Virus record (IMG/VR): IMGVR_UViG_3300017776_000251
Span: 1 to 21,249 of that record
Strand: one strand, 5' to 3'
Length of the DNA stretch: 21,249 nt
Source: a virus
Shown: in pieces, positions 1 to 7,170 of the stretch
How the letters are laid out: the number at the start of each line of letters is the position of its first letter
Numbering within the stretch: position 1 is the stretch's first letter
The notes under the pieces: model-generated
The model's input: only the letters and a program-made list of their open reading frames with translations
Database searches by the model: none
Told to the model about the DNA's origin: nothing
Program-made: the position numbers and the translations under genes

Positions 1-1
1 A

Positions 2-1216
2 TTAAGCGATTCTGAAGCAAACTTATTAATAGAACAGAAAAAGTTTAATGCTAAGAGTATAGAAAATGAATTAGATCGTTTAAAAGAATTACAATCAATT
101 GACAAGCTCGAAGAAAAAATACAGTTAGATAGATTACAAAAAACAATTGACTTAGCTAAAAAAGGAACAAAAGAAAGAACTACTGCTATAATAAATTTCA
201 ATAAAACTAAACAAAAGTTTGAACAGCAAGAAATAACAAGAGCAAAAGAAATAGAAGCAGTTAAATCAAAACTACAAGACGAAGAGTTAGCAAAAGAAAA
301 GCAGCAACAAGATTTATTAAATCAATTAAAAAACGATGCGCAACAACAAGAAATAGCAAAACTTATTGAGCAGTATGACGCTAAGTTTCAATTAGCTTTA
401 GGAAACATTGAACTTGAAAAAGCACTTGAAGAGCAAAAGCAAATAGACTTAAAAGCTATTAGAGACAAATACGATGCTATCGCAAAAGAGGAGCAAGATA
501 AAAAAGATGAAGAAAAGAAAGCTAAAAGAGATGCAGACATACAATTTACTGTTGACACTTTAACGCAAGCTGCTGATGTTATTTCTCAGTTTGCTTTAAT
601 GAATCAAGAAAAGTTTGATGCTTTAAACGCTGGTGTTATAGAACAACAAGAAGAGTTAAGTCAAAAAATATTAGATAATGAAAATTTAACTAATAAACAA
701 AAAGAACAACAGATTGCTCAACTAAACGCAGTAAAACAAAGAGAGTTAGATGCAAACAACAAAAGAGCAGAAAAGGCTTTTAAAGTTCAACAAGCTGCAA
801 GCATAGCTCAAGCACTTGCTACAACTTATTTAAGTGCTGTTCAGGCTTATCAATCACAGTTTGTGCCAATTGCTGACGCAACTTCACCAATTAGAGGTGG
901 TATTGCTGCTGGTTTAGCAATTGCAGCTGGATTAGCTAACGTTGCTGCAATTAAAAAACAAAAGTTTGAAGCTGCTTCATTTGCGCCTATACAAGTACCA
1001 AGTCAAAGCGTTTCTTCTGGAGGTGCTGCAGATGGAGGCGGAGCTGGAACATCACCAAGTCAAGCACCACAATTTAACGTTGTTGGTCAGTCTGGGTTTA
1101 ACCAAGTGGCTGGAGCATTAGGTCAACAAGGACCAGTACAAGCGTTTGTAGTTTCAGGAGATGTAACTACCGCACAAGAATTAGAAAACAATACAATTAC
1201 ACAAGCAACATTTTAA
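2..1216 (+). CDS. Tail tape-measure protein, C-terminal part (5' truncated by window edge)
   Basis: The reading frame is open from base 2 to the TAA at 1214-1216, giving 404 visible residues; the true start lies upstream of the window. About the first 180 residues are a highly charged Lys/Glu/Gln-rich coiled coil with heptad character. This is followed near residues 265-320 by an Ala/Gly-rich hydrophobic stretch (AGLAIAAGLANVAAIKK) and then a Gly/Ser/Gln-rich tail. I know this C-terminal pattern from tape-measure proteins of Bacteroidetes phages, which set tail length and help DNA passage during injection. An internal ATG at 599 is only an in-frame methionine and not the start, because the coiled coil runs through it without a break. 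A coiled-coil minor structural protein is the main alternative. Confidence 0.75.
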   Translation, partial: LSDSEANLLIEQKKFNAKSIENELDRLKELQSIDKLEEKIQLDRLQKTIDLAKKGTKERTTAIINFNKTKQKFEQQEITRAKEIEAVKSKLQDEELAKEKQQQDLLNQLKNDAQQQEIAKLIEQYDAKFQLALGNIELEKALEEQKQIDLKAIRDKYDAIAKEEQDKKDEEKKAKRDADIQFTVDTLTQAADVISQFALMNQEKFDALNAGVIEQQEELSQKILDNENLTNKQKEQQIAQLNAVKQRELDANNKRAEKAFKVQQAASIAQALATTYLSAVQAYQSQFVPIADATSPIRGGIAAGLAIAAGLANVAAIKKQKFEAASFAPIQVPSQSVSSGGAADGGGAGTSPSQAPQFNVVGQSGFNQVAGALGQQGPVQAFVVSGDVTTAQELENNTITQATF

Positions 1217-1227
1217 AATAAAACACA

Positions 1228-2190
1228 ATGGACATAATAGAATTAATATTAGACGAAGATAGTGAAGGGTTAACTGGAATCGAAGCAGTTAGCATTGTCG
1301 AGCTACCAGCGATAGAATCTGACTTTGTAGCACTATCAGAACAAGAAATTAAATTGGCTAAGGTAGATGGCGAGAAGCGTTTATTGATGGGAGCTGCTTT
1401 AATACCTAACAAGCCAATCTTTAGAAAGAATGGAGATAACACTTTCTATGTTTACTTTTCTGAGAAAACAGTAAGAAGGGCAAGCGAATTGTTTTTCCAA
1501 AACAGTATGCAGAATAACGCAACTTTAGAACACGAAATGGAAATTAATAACTTGACTGTTGTTGAGTCGTGGATTGTAGAAGATACTGAAATGGATAAAT
1601 CTAAAAAGTATGGTTTAAGTGTACCAAAAGGAACTTGGATGATCAGTATGAAAGTAGAAAACGAAGATGTTTGGAATGATTATATAAAAACTGGTAAAGT
1701 AAAAGGTTTTAGCATTGAAGGTTACTTTGCGGACAAAGCACAAGTAAAAGACCCAAGTTTAAAATCTGAATGGAGTAAAGAACTACAAGAGATAGAAGAA
1801 GCTGAGGCTGAATATATGCTTAGTAATATTAAGGCTTTAATTAAAAAAGACAAAAGAACTAAGTCAGGTAAAAGAACAGAGCTTGAAACATTTAACGACT
1901 ATCCTGATGCGGTAAGTAATAATGCAAAGCGAGGTATAGAACTAAATAAAAAAATAAATAATAAATGCGCTACACAAGTAGGTAAGATTAGAGCACAACA
2001 ATTAGCTAACAAAGAAAACATTAGTGTTGAAACCTTAAAAAGGATGCATAGTTATTTAAGCAGAGCGCAAGAGTATTATGATGAAGGAGATACAAAAGCT
2101 TGTGGAACTATTAGCTATTTATTATGGGGTGGTAAAGCTGGTTTAAGATGGTCTGAAAGTAAATTAAAGCAACTTGAAAAAAATAAGTAA
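1228..2190 (+). CDS. XkdF-type prohead serine protease with extra C-terminal domain
   Basis: The first ~170 residues match the XkdF-like putative phage serine protease family (Peptidase_S78_2). They begin with VSIVELPAIESDFVAL, continue with NATLEHEME (His102), then ESWIVED and YGLSVPKGTWM, and end with VKGFSIEGYF (Ser162). His102 and Ser162 are the likely catalytic residues by analogy with S78-type prohead proteases. This enzyme would process scaffold and capsid during head maturation, and the scaffold and capsid genes follow within 2.3 kb. After a charged linker (about 175-215) comes a second domain, residues 222-317, with YPDAVSNNAKRGIEL and a C-terminal YLLWGGKAGLRW; such a module is attached to assorted phage proteins and has no clear function. 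ATG at 1228 follows an A-rich leader 11 bases after the tape-measure stop. The protease call is strong; the catalytic residues are inferred. Confidence 0.85.
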   Translation: MDIIELILDEDSEGLTGIEAVSIVELPAIESDFVALSEQEIKLAKVDGEKRLLMGAALIPNKPIFRKNGDNTFYVYFSEKTVRRASELFFQNSMQNNATLEHEMEINNLTVVESWIVEDTEMDKSKKYGLSVPKGTWMISMKVENEDVWNDYIKTGKVKGFSIEGYFADKAQVKDPSLKSEWSKELQEIEEAEAEYMLSNIKALIKKDKRTKSGKRTELETFNDYPDAVSNNAKRGIELNKKINNKCATQVGKIRAQQLANKENISVETLKRMHSYLSRAQEYYDEGDTKACGTISYLLWGGKAGLRWSESKLKQLEKNK

Positions 2191-2545
2191 TAAATACTAT
2201 GACTTATTGTTGGGTGATTCTTGTGAAGACTTATTTAATTATTACAAAGTAAATTTTATTCATGGTTTAACTAAAAATGATTGTAAGTGTTATAATGAAA
2301 CTAATAATGATGCTTATATAGCTGGCATGAGCAATGAAACACCAAACAAGGAAGTAAGTAAAAAACCTTATGTATTTATTAATTTAAAAAGATTAAATAA
2401 AACCTTTGAAGATCACCTACTTTTTTTTCATGAGTTTATGCACTTGTCGTTTAGGTTGCATAACTGGGATATAAACAAAGAAGAACAGATTATTACATGG
2501 GCAGAATTAGAAACAATAAAAACAATTAAAAAACTAAACAAATGA
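2174..2545 (+). CDS. Small HEXXH zinc-metalloprotease-like protein (zincin)
   Basis: This 123-residue protein has a clear zincin motif, FFHEFMHLSF, with His86, Glu87 and His90. A downstream NKEEQIITWAELE segment (Glu103/Glu104) may supply the third zinc ligand, as in IrrE/ImmA-like peptidases. The start codon at 2174 is TTG, overlapping the protease gene by 17 bases; there is no ATG before residue 52, so TTG or another non-ATG start is required to keep the N-terminal part. No membrane segment or signal peptide is visible, so it should act in the cytoplasm. It lies between the prohead protease and the scaffold, which suggests a role in head assembly or cleavage of a host factor, but neither is shown. 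Metal binding is inferred from the motif alone. Confidence 0.65.
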   Translation: MKKISNKYYDLLLGDSCEDLFNYYKVNFIHGLTKNDCKCYNETNNDAYIAGMSNETPNKEVSKKPYVFINLKRLNKTFEDHLLFFHEFMHLSFRLHNWDINKEEQIITWAELETIKTIKKLNK

Positions 2546-2694
2546 AAAGTAAAAAATATAAAACACCAAGTAACTCAAGTCCAAGAAATAGTAGAAGAGG
2601 TTGTTTGTGTTCTGATAATACTTACAGCAGCAAATGTTGTGACGGAAGTTTACAAGCTCAAGGCATTGGAAACATAACTGGAACACCAGAATAA
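2542..2694 (+). CDS. 50-residue Cys-motif miniprotein
   Basis: The ATG at 2542 overlaps the end of the zincin gene by 4 bases and the TAA is at 2692-2694. The N-terminal half is basic and Ser/Asn-rich. It is followed by a compact cysteine cluster, GCLCSDNTYSSKCCDG (Cys21, 23, 32, 33), and a tail QAQGIGNITGT. The four cysteines could bind a metal ion or form disulfides. I recall similar short Cys proteins from flavobacterial phages but cannot verify this here. The translational overlap and the absence of stops support a real gene. Its place between the prohead protease and the scaffold suggests a minor head component or assembly factor, which is inference. Its small size makes it easy to miss in routine gene calling. 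Confidence 0.65.
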   Translation: MKSKKYKTPSNSSPRNSRRGCLCSDNTYSSKCCDGSLQAQGIGNITGTPE

Positions 2695-2723
2695 AAATAA
2701 ATTTGCAAAAAAATATAACAGTT

Positions 2724-2739
2724 AACGTTTTCAAACGTT
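2724..2739. promoter_or_regulatory. Perfect 7-bp inverted repeat upstream of scaffold gene
   Basis: AACGTTT-TC-AAACGTT lies in the 65-base gap before the scaffold gene, 20 bases upstream of its ATG. The 2-base spacer is too tight for an RNA hairpin loop, so a dimeric protein-binding site is the more natural reading. No convincing Bacteroidetes promoter (TTG plus TAnnTTTG) could be placed around it. It could also be a chance palindrome in AT-rich DNA. Confidence 0.3.
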
Positions 2740-2759
2740 TATAGGTATATACTCAAATT

Positions 2760-3380
2760 ATGAAAGCAAACGAAATACTAAACAAAATAAAAAATATTGT
2801 TGGTGAAAAAGTTGAACTTTCTGAAAACAAAATAGAAATGGCTGAAGTTACTTTAGAGAATGGAACTGTACTTGTTGCAGAATCGTTTGAAGCTGGTAAT
2901 TCAATATTTATTAAAACAGAAGATGAGCAAATTGCTTTACCTGTTGGTGAATATGAATTAGAAGATGGTAAAATCTTAGTTGTTGTTGAAGAAGGTTTAA
3001 TTGACAGTATTAAAGAAGCTGCTAAAGAAGAAGAAGCAGTTGAAGAAGAACTTTCTGAAGAGTCTAAAGAAGTTAAAGAAACTGAATTAGAAGAAGAAGA
3101 AAAAGAAGAAATGAACTACGTTACTAAAGAAGAATTTACATCTGCTGTTGAAGAGATCAAAGCAATGATAGACGAAAAACTTGGTAACAAAGAAGAAATG
3201 AAGGAAGAAGCAAAAGAAGAAGTTAAGGAAGAAAAAGAAGAACTTTCTGCTGTTGCTCCTGAACCTGTAAAACATAATCCTGAAGCTGAAGTTGATAATA
3301 AAATGAACTTTAAAATTTCTGAAAACAGAATTAAAACAACTAAAGACAGGGTTTTTGATAAAATTTTTAACAATAATTAA
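2760..3380 (+). CDS. Head scaffolding protein (acidic, Glu/Lys-rich)
   Basis: This 206-residue protein directly precedes the major capsid gene with an 11-base gap. Residues 25-78 look like a small beta-rich domain. Residues about 83-162 are an extremely Glu/Lys-rich region with a predicted helical segment, NYVTKEEFTSAVEEIKAMI. A basic C-terminal tail ends in TKDRVFDKIFNNN. Acidic helical proteins with a basic tail just upstream of the capsid gene are typical phage scaffolds: they shape the procapsid and are then removed, here probably by the XkdF-type protease at 1228-2190. No sequence signature is fully diagnostic, so the call depends on composition, size and position. Repeated GAAGAA codons make the DNA low in complexity. 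Confidence 0.7.
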   Translation: MKANEILNKIKNIVGEKVELSENKIEMAEVTLENGTVLVAESFEAGNSIFIKTEDEQIALPVGEYELEDGKILVVVEEGLIDSIKEAAKEEEAVEEELSEESKEVKETELEEEEKEEMNYVTKEEFTSAVEEIKAMIDEKLGNKEEMKEEAKEEVKEEKEELSAVAPEPVKHNPEAEVDNKMNFKISENRIKTTKDRVFDKIFNNN

Positions 3381-3391
3381 TATAAAATAAA

Positions 3392-4318
3392 ATGGCTAAT
3401 AGTTTAAATAGTTTAACTACTACATATGCTGGAGAGTTTGCGGGTAAATATTTATCTGCTGCTTTATTATCAGCTAACACAATAGACAAAGGCGGAATTG
3501 AAGTGAAGCCTAACATAAAGTATAAATCAGTAATGAAAAAAGTAGCAACAGGTGCTGTAATAGCAAATGCAAGTTGTGACTTCACTAAAACTGACGATGC
3601 TGTAACAATAACTGAAAGAATCCTACAACCAGAGGAGTTTCAAGTAAACCTTGAATTTTGCAAAAAAGACTTTGCATCTGATTGGGAAGCGGTTCAAATG
3701 GGATACTCTGCATTTGATAATATGCCACCACAATTTTCTGATTACATAATCGGACACGTTGCTGGTTTAGTTGCAGAAAAAAACGAGCAGTCAATATGGG
3801 AAGGCGTTAACGCTAACGCTGGCGAGTATGATGGCTTGGCTACTTTAGCTTTAGCTGATACTGATGTTCTTGATGTAACTGGAACAACTGTTGATGCTGC
3901 TAATGTTGTTGCTGAATTAGGTAAAATTGTTGATGCAATACCTTCTTCACTTTATGGTAAAGAAGATGTACACATTTACATTTCACAAAACATTGCGAGA
4001 GCTTATGTTAGAGCATTAGGTGGATTCGCTGCTACTAATAGTGGTGTAAACGCTCAGTCTCATATGTGGTACGGTGATGGCGCACTTTCTTTTGATGGTG
4101 TTAAATTATTCGTTGCTAACGGTCTTAATGATAACACTGCAATGGCTGCTCAGAAATCTAACTTATTCTTCGGAACTGGTTTACTTTCTGACATGAACGA
4201 AGTGAAATTGATAGACATGGCTGACATTGACGGTTCTCAAAATGTAAGAATTGTTATGAGATATACAGCTGGTGTTCAATACGGAATCGGATCTGATATT
4301 GTTCTTTACCACGTTTAA
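3392..4318 (+). CDS. Major capsid protein
   Basis: This 308-residue protein follows the scaffold gene and is followed by a terminator-like hairpin, as expected for the most strongly expressed head gene. It starts MANSLNSLTTTYAGEFAGKY, contains a central segment QSIWEGVNANAGEYDG, then HIYISQNIARAYVRALGG, and ends with MRYTAGVQYGIGSDIVLYHV. The length fits an HK97-fold capsid subunit. The N-terminus shows no long scaffold-like delta domain, in line with a separate scaffold gene. It would polymerise into the icosahedral head around the scaffold. The assignment rests on size, context and a resemblance to flavobacterial phage capsid proteins; the HK97 fold is assumed, not shown. Confidence 0.8.
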   Translation: MANSLNSLTTTYAGEFAGKYLSAALLSANTIDKGGIEVKPNIKYKSVMKKVATGAVIANASCDFTKTDDAVTITERILQPEEFQVNLEFCKKDFASDWEAVQMGYSAFDNMPPQFSDYIIGHVAGLVAEKNEQSIWEGVNANAGEYDGLATLALADTDVLDVTGTTVDAANVVAELGKIVDAIPSSLYGKEDVHIYISQNIARAYVRALGGFAATNSGVNAQSHMWYGDGALSFDGVKLFVANGLNDNTAMAAQKSNLFFGTGLLSDMNEVKLIDMADIDGSQNVRIVMRYTAGVQYGIGSDIVLYHV

Positions 4319-4331
4319 GAAATAAAATAAT

Positions 4332-4360
4332 AATTAGGGAGCTGAAATGCTCCCTTAATT
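4332..4360 (+). terminator. Hairpin after capsid gene, probable terminator or attenuator
   Basis: The perfect 7-bp stem AGGGAGC / GCTCCCT (4336-4342 with 4349-4355) encloses a 6-base loop and can be extended by AATT/AATT past a bulged T. It starts 13 bases after the capsid stop. The downstream T tract is weak, so partial termination or 3'-end protection of the capsid transcript is as likely as full termination. Confidence 0.55.
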
Positions 4361-4375
4361 TAAAATTAATAACAA

Positions 4376-4924
4376 ATGGCTTGCGATTTAACACAAGGTA
4401 GAAAAGTACCATGTAAAGATGTTATTGGTGGTATTGTTAGAGCTTGGTTCGTTGACTTTGGAGACTTAGGAACGGTAACTAAAACTGACGATGAAATCAC
4501 TGATTTATCTGGAACATTTACTTGCTACCAATACGATTTAAAAGGAACAAATAGTTTAGAAACTGCTATTACATCTTCAAGAGAAAACGGAACAACCTTT
4601 TTCGAAGAAACATTAACATTAACTTTACCTAAGTTGTCTAAAGAAGACAATAAGGAACTTAAGCTTATGGCTTACGGAAGACCTCACATTGCTGTAGAGG
4701 ACAGAAACGGAAACTTTATGCTTTGCGGATTAGAGCATGGTATGGACGTGACGGGCGGTAGTATAGCTACGGGAACAGCTTTTGCAGACCTTTCAGGTTA
4801 CTCATTAACACTTACTGGGCAAGAGCTTGAACCGTCTAACTTTATTAGCGGTGGAACTTCTGCTGATCCTTTTGCTGGAATGAGTTCTGCAACTGTTACT
4901 GTAACTGTAGGAACTAATAGTTAA
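4376..4924 (+). CDS. Probable major tail tube protein
   Basis: This is a 182-residue, beta-rich protein with no membrane segment, flanked by two hairpins (4332-4360 and 4975-5008), as expected for an abundantly made structural subunit. It begins MACDLTQGRKVPCKDVIGG and includes TFFEETLTLTLPKLSKEDN and DLSGYSLTLTGQELEPSNF before a Thr/Val-rich C-terminus, TVTVTVGTNS. The N-terminal pattern of a short Cys-containing leader followed by CKD and a Gly-rich turn is familiar from Bacteroidetes phage structural proteins annotated as tail tube or unnamed virion protein. It would stack in hexameric rings around the tape measure. A head decoration or minor capsid protein is the main alternative because the tape measure is not adjacent. 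Confidence 0.55.
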   Translation: MACDLTQGRKVPCKDVIGGIVRAWFVDFGDLGTVTKTDDEITDLSGTFTCYQYDLKGTNSLETAITSSRENGTTFFEETLTLTLPKLSKEDNKELKLMAYGRPHIAVEDRNGNFMLCGLEHGMDVTGGSIATGTAFADLSGYSLTLTGQELEPSNFISGGTSADPFAGMSSATVTVTVGTNS

Positions 4925-4974
4925 AAAAAGACGCGATTAATATAATTGTGTGATTCATAATATATAGTTTGATT

Positions 4975-5008
4975 GGAGGGGAGGAAGTGATTAGCCTCCC
5001 CTTTTTTT
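4975..5008 (+). terminator. Rho-independent terminator
   Basis: The stem GGGGAGG / CCTCCCC (4978-4984 with 4995-5001), with a 10-base loop, is followed directly by seven T residues (5002-5008). The stem can be lengthened with G-T and A-T pairs into the T run. It follows the tail-tube-like gene and is the strongest terminator in the window. The next gene starts only 11 bases later, so it must be partly read through or a promoter must lie within or upstream of it. Confidence 0.85.
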
Positions 5009-5018
5009 ATTTAAAAAT

Positions 5019-5372
5019 ATGCAAATATTAACTACAAGTGGCACACGAATTATTAACTTTATACCAAGAGAAACAATAACTGGTACTAAAACTTATAAAT
5101 TAGTGATAAAGTCAGAAGCTCAAAATAAAGTTATATTAACAGACGATGCAGCAACATTTTCTGAACTGGATTACTATTACCAATATTCAACTACTCAAGC
5201 ATTAGTTGAGAATAATTACTATACTATTACAATCACCAATACAACAGACAACGCAATAATTTTTAAAGACAAGATGTATTGTTCAGACCAAACACTTTCA
5301 GACTATGAAATTTCAAACGGTGTTTATATAGAACAAAGCACAGGAAACAATCAATTTGTTTATTATGGATAA
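5019..5372 (+). CDS. Small beta-rich structural protein, function unknown
   Basis: This 117-residue protein starts at the ATG at 5019, right after the terminator, and overlaps the portal gene by 8 bases. The sequence alternates beta strands and polar turns (for example TKTYKLVIKSEAQNKVILT and NNYYTITITNTTDNAIIF), rich in Thr, Tyr and Asn, with no charge clusters, signal peptide or membrane segment. This suggests a compact beta sandwich, possibly a tail or connector accessory protein. I do not recognise a family. Its translational coupling to the portal gene suggests the two are made together. Confidence 0.6.
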   Translation: MQILTTSGTRIINFIPRETITGTKTYKLVIKSEAQNKVILTDDAATFSELDYYYQYSTTQALVENNYYTITITNTTDNAIIFKDKMYCSDQTLSDYEISNGVYIEQSTGNNQFVYYG

Positions 5373-7170
5373 TTTACACTTAATACAATTAAATCAATAC
5401 GAAAGACCTACTATTACAGAAGAACGTAATAGAAACTATGTATCAATAGGAGATAATAACGACTATTATCAATGTTTAATTGATGCTTACATGGATAGCA
5501 CTACAAACAATGCGGTTATTAACGGAATAGTCAACCAGATATATGGCAAAGGATTAGATGCTACTGATTCAGCTGAGAAGCCTGACCAGTATGCACAAAT
5601 GAAAAGTTTAGTTAAACCTCACGATTTAAGAAATGTTTGTCAAGATCTTAAGTTATTAGGAGAAGCTGCTTTTCAAATTACTTACAATGGTAATAAAATA
5701 TCAGCAATAACACATTTTCCAAGAGAAACTTTAAGAGCTGAAAAGATGAATGACAAAGGCGAAATAAAAAACTATTTTTATTCTGCTGATTGGTCTAAGG
5801 TTCAAAGAAATACTAAACTAAAAAAGTTTCCTGTTTTTGGTAGTGGTGGACAAAATGAAATTTATATCATTAAAAGATATGTTACTGGTTTTTACTACTA
5901 TTCACCAGCTGACTACAATACAGCTTACGCCACTTTAGAAAACGAAATTGCTTGTTATTTAATTAACGATACTCAAAATGGTTTTAGTGGTACAAAGGTT
6001 GTAAACTTCAACAATGGTGTACCAGATAGAGAAAAACAACTTGCTATAAAGAATGATGTAATGTCTAAACTTACAGGAAGTTATGGCGAGAAAGTAATTG
6101 TAGCATTTAATAACAATGCAGAAAGTAAAACGACTGTCGAGGATATACCATTAAATGATGCACCAGCTCACTACTCTTATTTAAGTGAAGAATGTTCTAA
6201 AAAGATTATGTTAACTCATAGAGTTACTTCTCCATTATTACTTGGCTTATCTTCTGCTAATGGTTTTTCAAGTAATGCTGATGAAATAGAGAACGCTTCA
6301 AGGCTTTTTAATAACGTGGTTATACAACCATACCAAAACCTTTTGATTGATTGCTTAGATACAATATTAGCAGTGAATGATATTAGTTTAAATCTTTACT
6401 TTAAAACTATTGAGCCACTTGAGTTCATGGATTTAGAGAACGTTGAAGGCGAAGAAGCTATTGAAGAACAAACTGGCATTAAAGAAGAAGAAGAAAACAC
6501 CGCAGAACTGGAATTAATGGCTTCTAATGCTAAAAAATCTGATTTAGATAAATTTATTGAGTCAGGACAAACAGAAGAGCAATTATCAAACGATTATGAT
6601 TTAGTACACGAAGCTGACGTTGATTATGATTTAGAAGACGAACTTGATTATGTAGTTAAAGAAATAAATAAAACTACTAAAAAAGAATTTTCTGGAACAG
6701 GTAGAGCTTATCCAAATGCAGAAAGTTCTCAAGACGGAACATCAACAAGAGAAGAGGAAGAAGGTGTTGAATTTATAGTTAGATATTCTTACACTACAGC
6801 ACCACAATCTTCTGCTGCTAATTCAAGAGATTTTTGCAAAGCTATGTTGTCAGCTAATAAACTTTATAGAAAAGAGGATATACTTAGAATGAGTAATACA
6901 GCAGTAAATGCAGGATTCGGAGAAGGTGGAAGTGATACTTACTCAATTTGGCTCTACAAGGGCGGAGCGAGATGCTCCCATCGCTGGAACCGTAAACTGT
7001 TTTCAAGAAAAGGTGGAAGAAGTTTAGGTGAAGCAGTATCAACAACAAAGGCAATTAAAAGAGGATTTAGACCAGAATCAAACGATAACAAAGTTTCAAT
7101 AGCACCTAAAAACATGAAGTACGCTGGTTACACTGCTGCTTATTGGAATAAAAAAGGGTATAAGAAATGA
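5365..7170 (+). CDS. Portal protein with C-terminal Cys/His extension
   Basis: Residues 1-355 read as a phage portal protein: YYQCLIDAYMDSTTNNAVI near the start, an LLGEAAFQI segment, HFPRETLRAEK, then HRVTSPLLLGL and ASRLFNNVVIQPYQNLLID as in HK97/PBSX-type portals. The portal forms the dodecameric ring at the capsid vertex through which DNA passes. An acidic linker (355-440) leads to a second domain (about 440-601). It has SRDFCKAMLSANKLYRKEDI, then YKGGARCSHRWNRKLF (Cys537, His539) and RGFRPESND. This recalls the Cys/His motifs of Mu gpF/SPP1 gp7-like minor head proteins, so the gene may be a portal-minor head fusion. The ATG at 5365 is preferred over a TTG at 5356. The downstream ATGA overlap couples it to the connector gene. 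Confidence 0.75.
   Translation: MDNLHLIQLNQYERPTITEERNRNYVSIGDNNDYYQCLIDAYMDSTTNNAVINGIVNQIYGKGLDATDSAEKPDQYAQMKSLVKPHDLRNVCQDLKLLGEAAFQITYNGNKISAITHFPRETLRAEKMNDKGEIKNYFYSADWSKVQRNTKLKKFPVFGSGGQNEIYIIKRYVTGFYYYSPADYNTAYATLENEIACYLINDTQNGFSGTKVVNFNNGVPDREKQLAIKNDVMSKLTGSYGEKVIVAFNNNAESKTTVEDIPLNDAPAHYSYLSEECSKKIMLTHRVTSPLLLGLSSANGFSSNADEIENASRLFNNVVIQPYQNLLIDCLDTILAVNDISLNLYFKTIEPLEFMDLENVEGEEAIEEQTGIKEEEENTAELELMASNAKKSDLDKFIESGQTEEQLSNDYDLVHEADVDYDLEDELDYVVKEINKTTKKEFSGTGRAYPNAESSQDGTSTREEEEGVEFIVRYSYTTAPQSSAANSRDFCKAMLSANKLYRKEDILRMSNTAVNAGFGEGGSDTYSIWLYKGGARCSHRWNRKLFSRKGGRSLGEAVSTTKAIKRGFRPESNDNKVSIAPKNMKYAGYTAAYWNKKGYKK

Noticed and set aside
3087-3373. Reverse-strand open frames opposite the scaffold gene, rich in Phe or Ser
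   Set aside because: They are the antisense image of GAAGAA-type Glu/Lys codons, with no start context and no plausible product.
5356-5364. TTG start nine bases upstream of the portal ATG
   Set aside because: The ATG at 5365 gives a natural N-terminus and the shorter, more typical overlap with the preceding gene.
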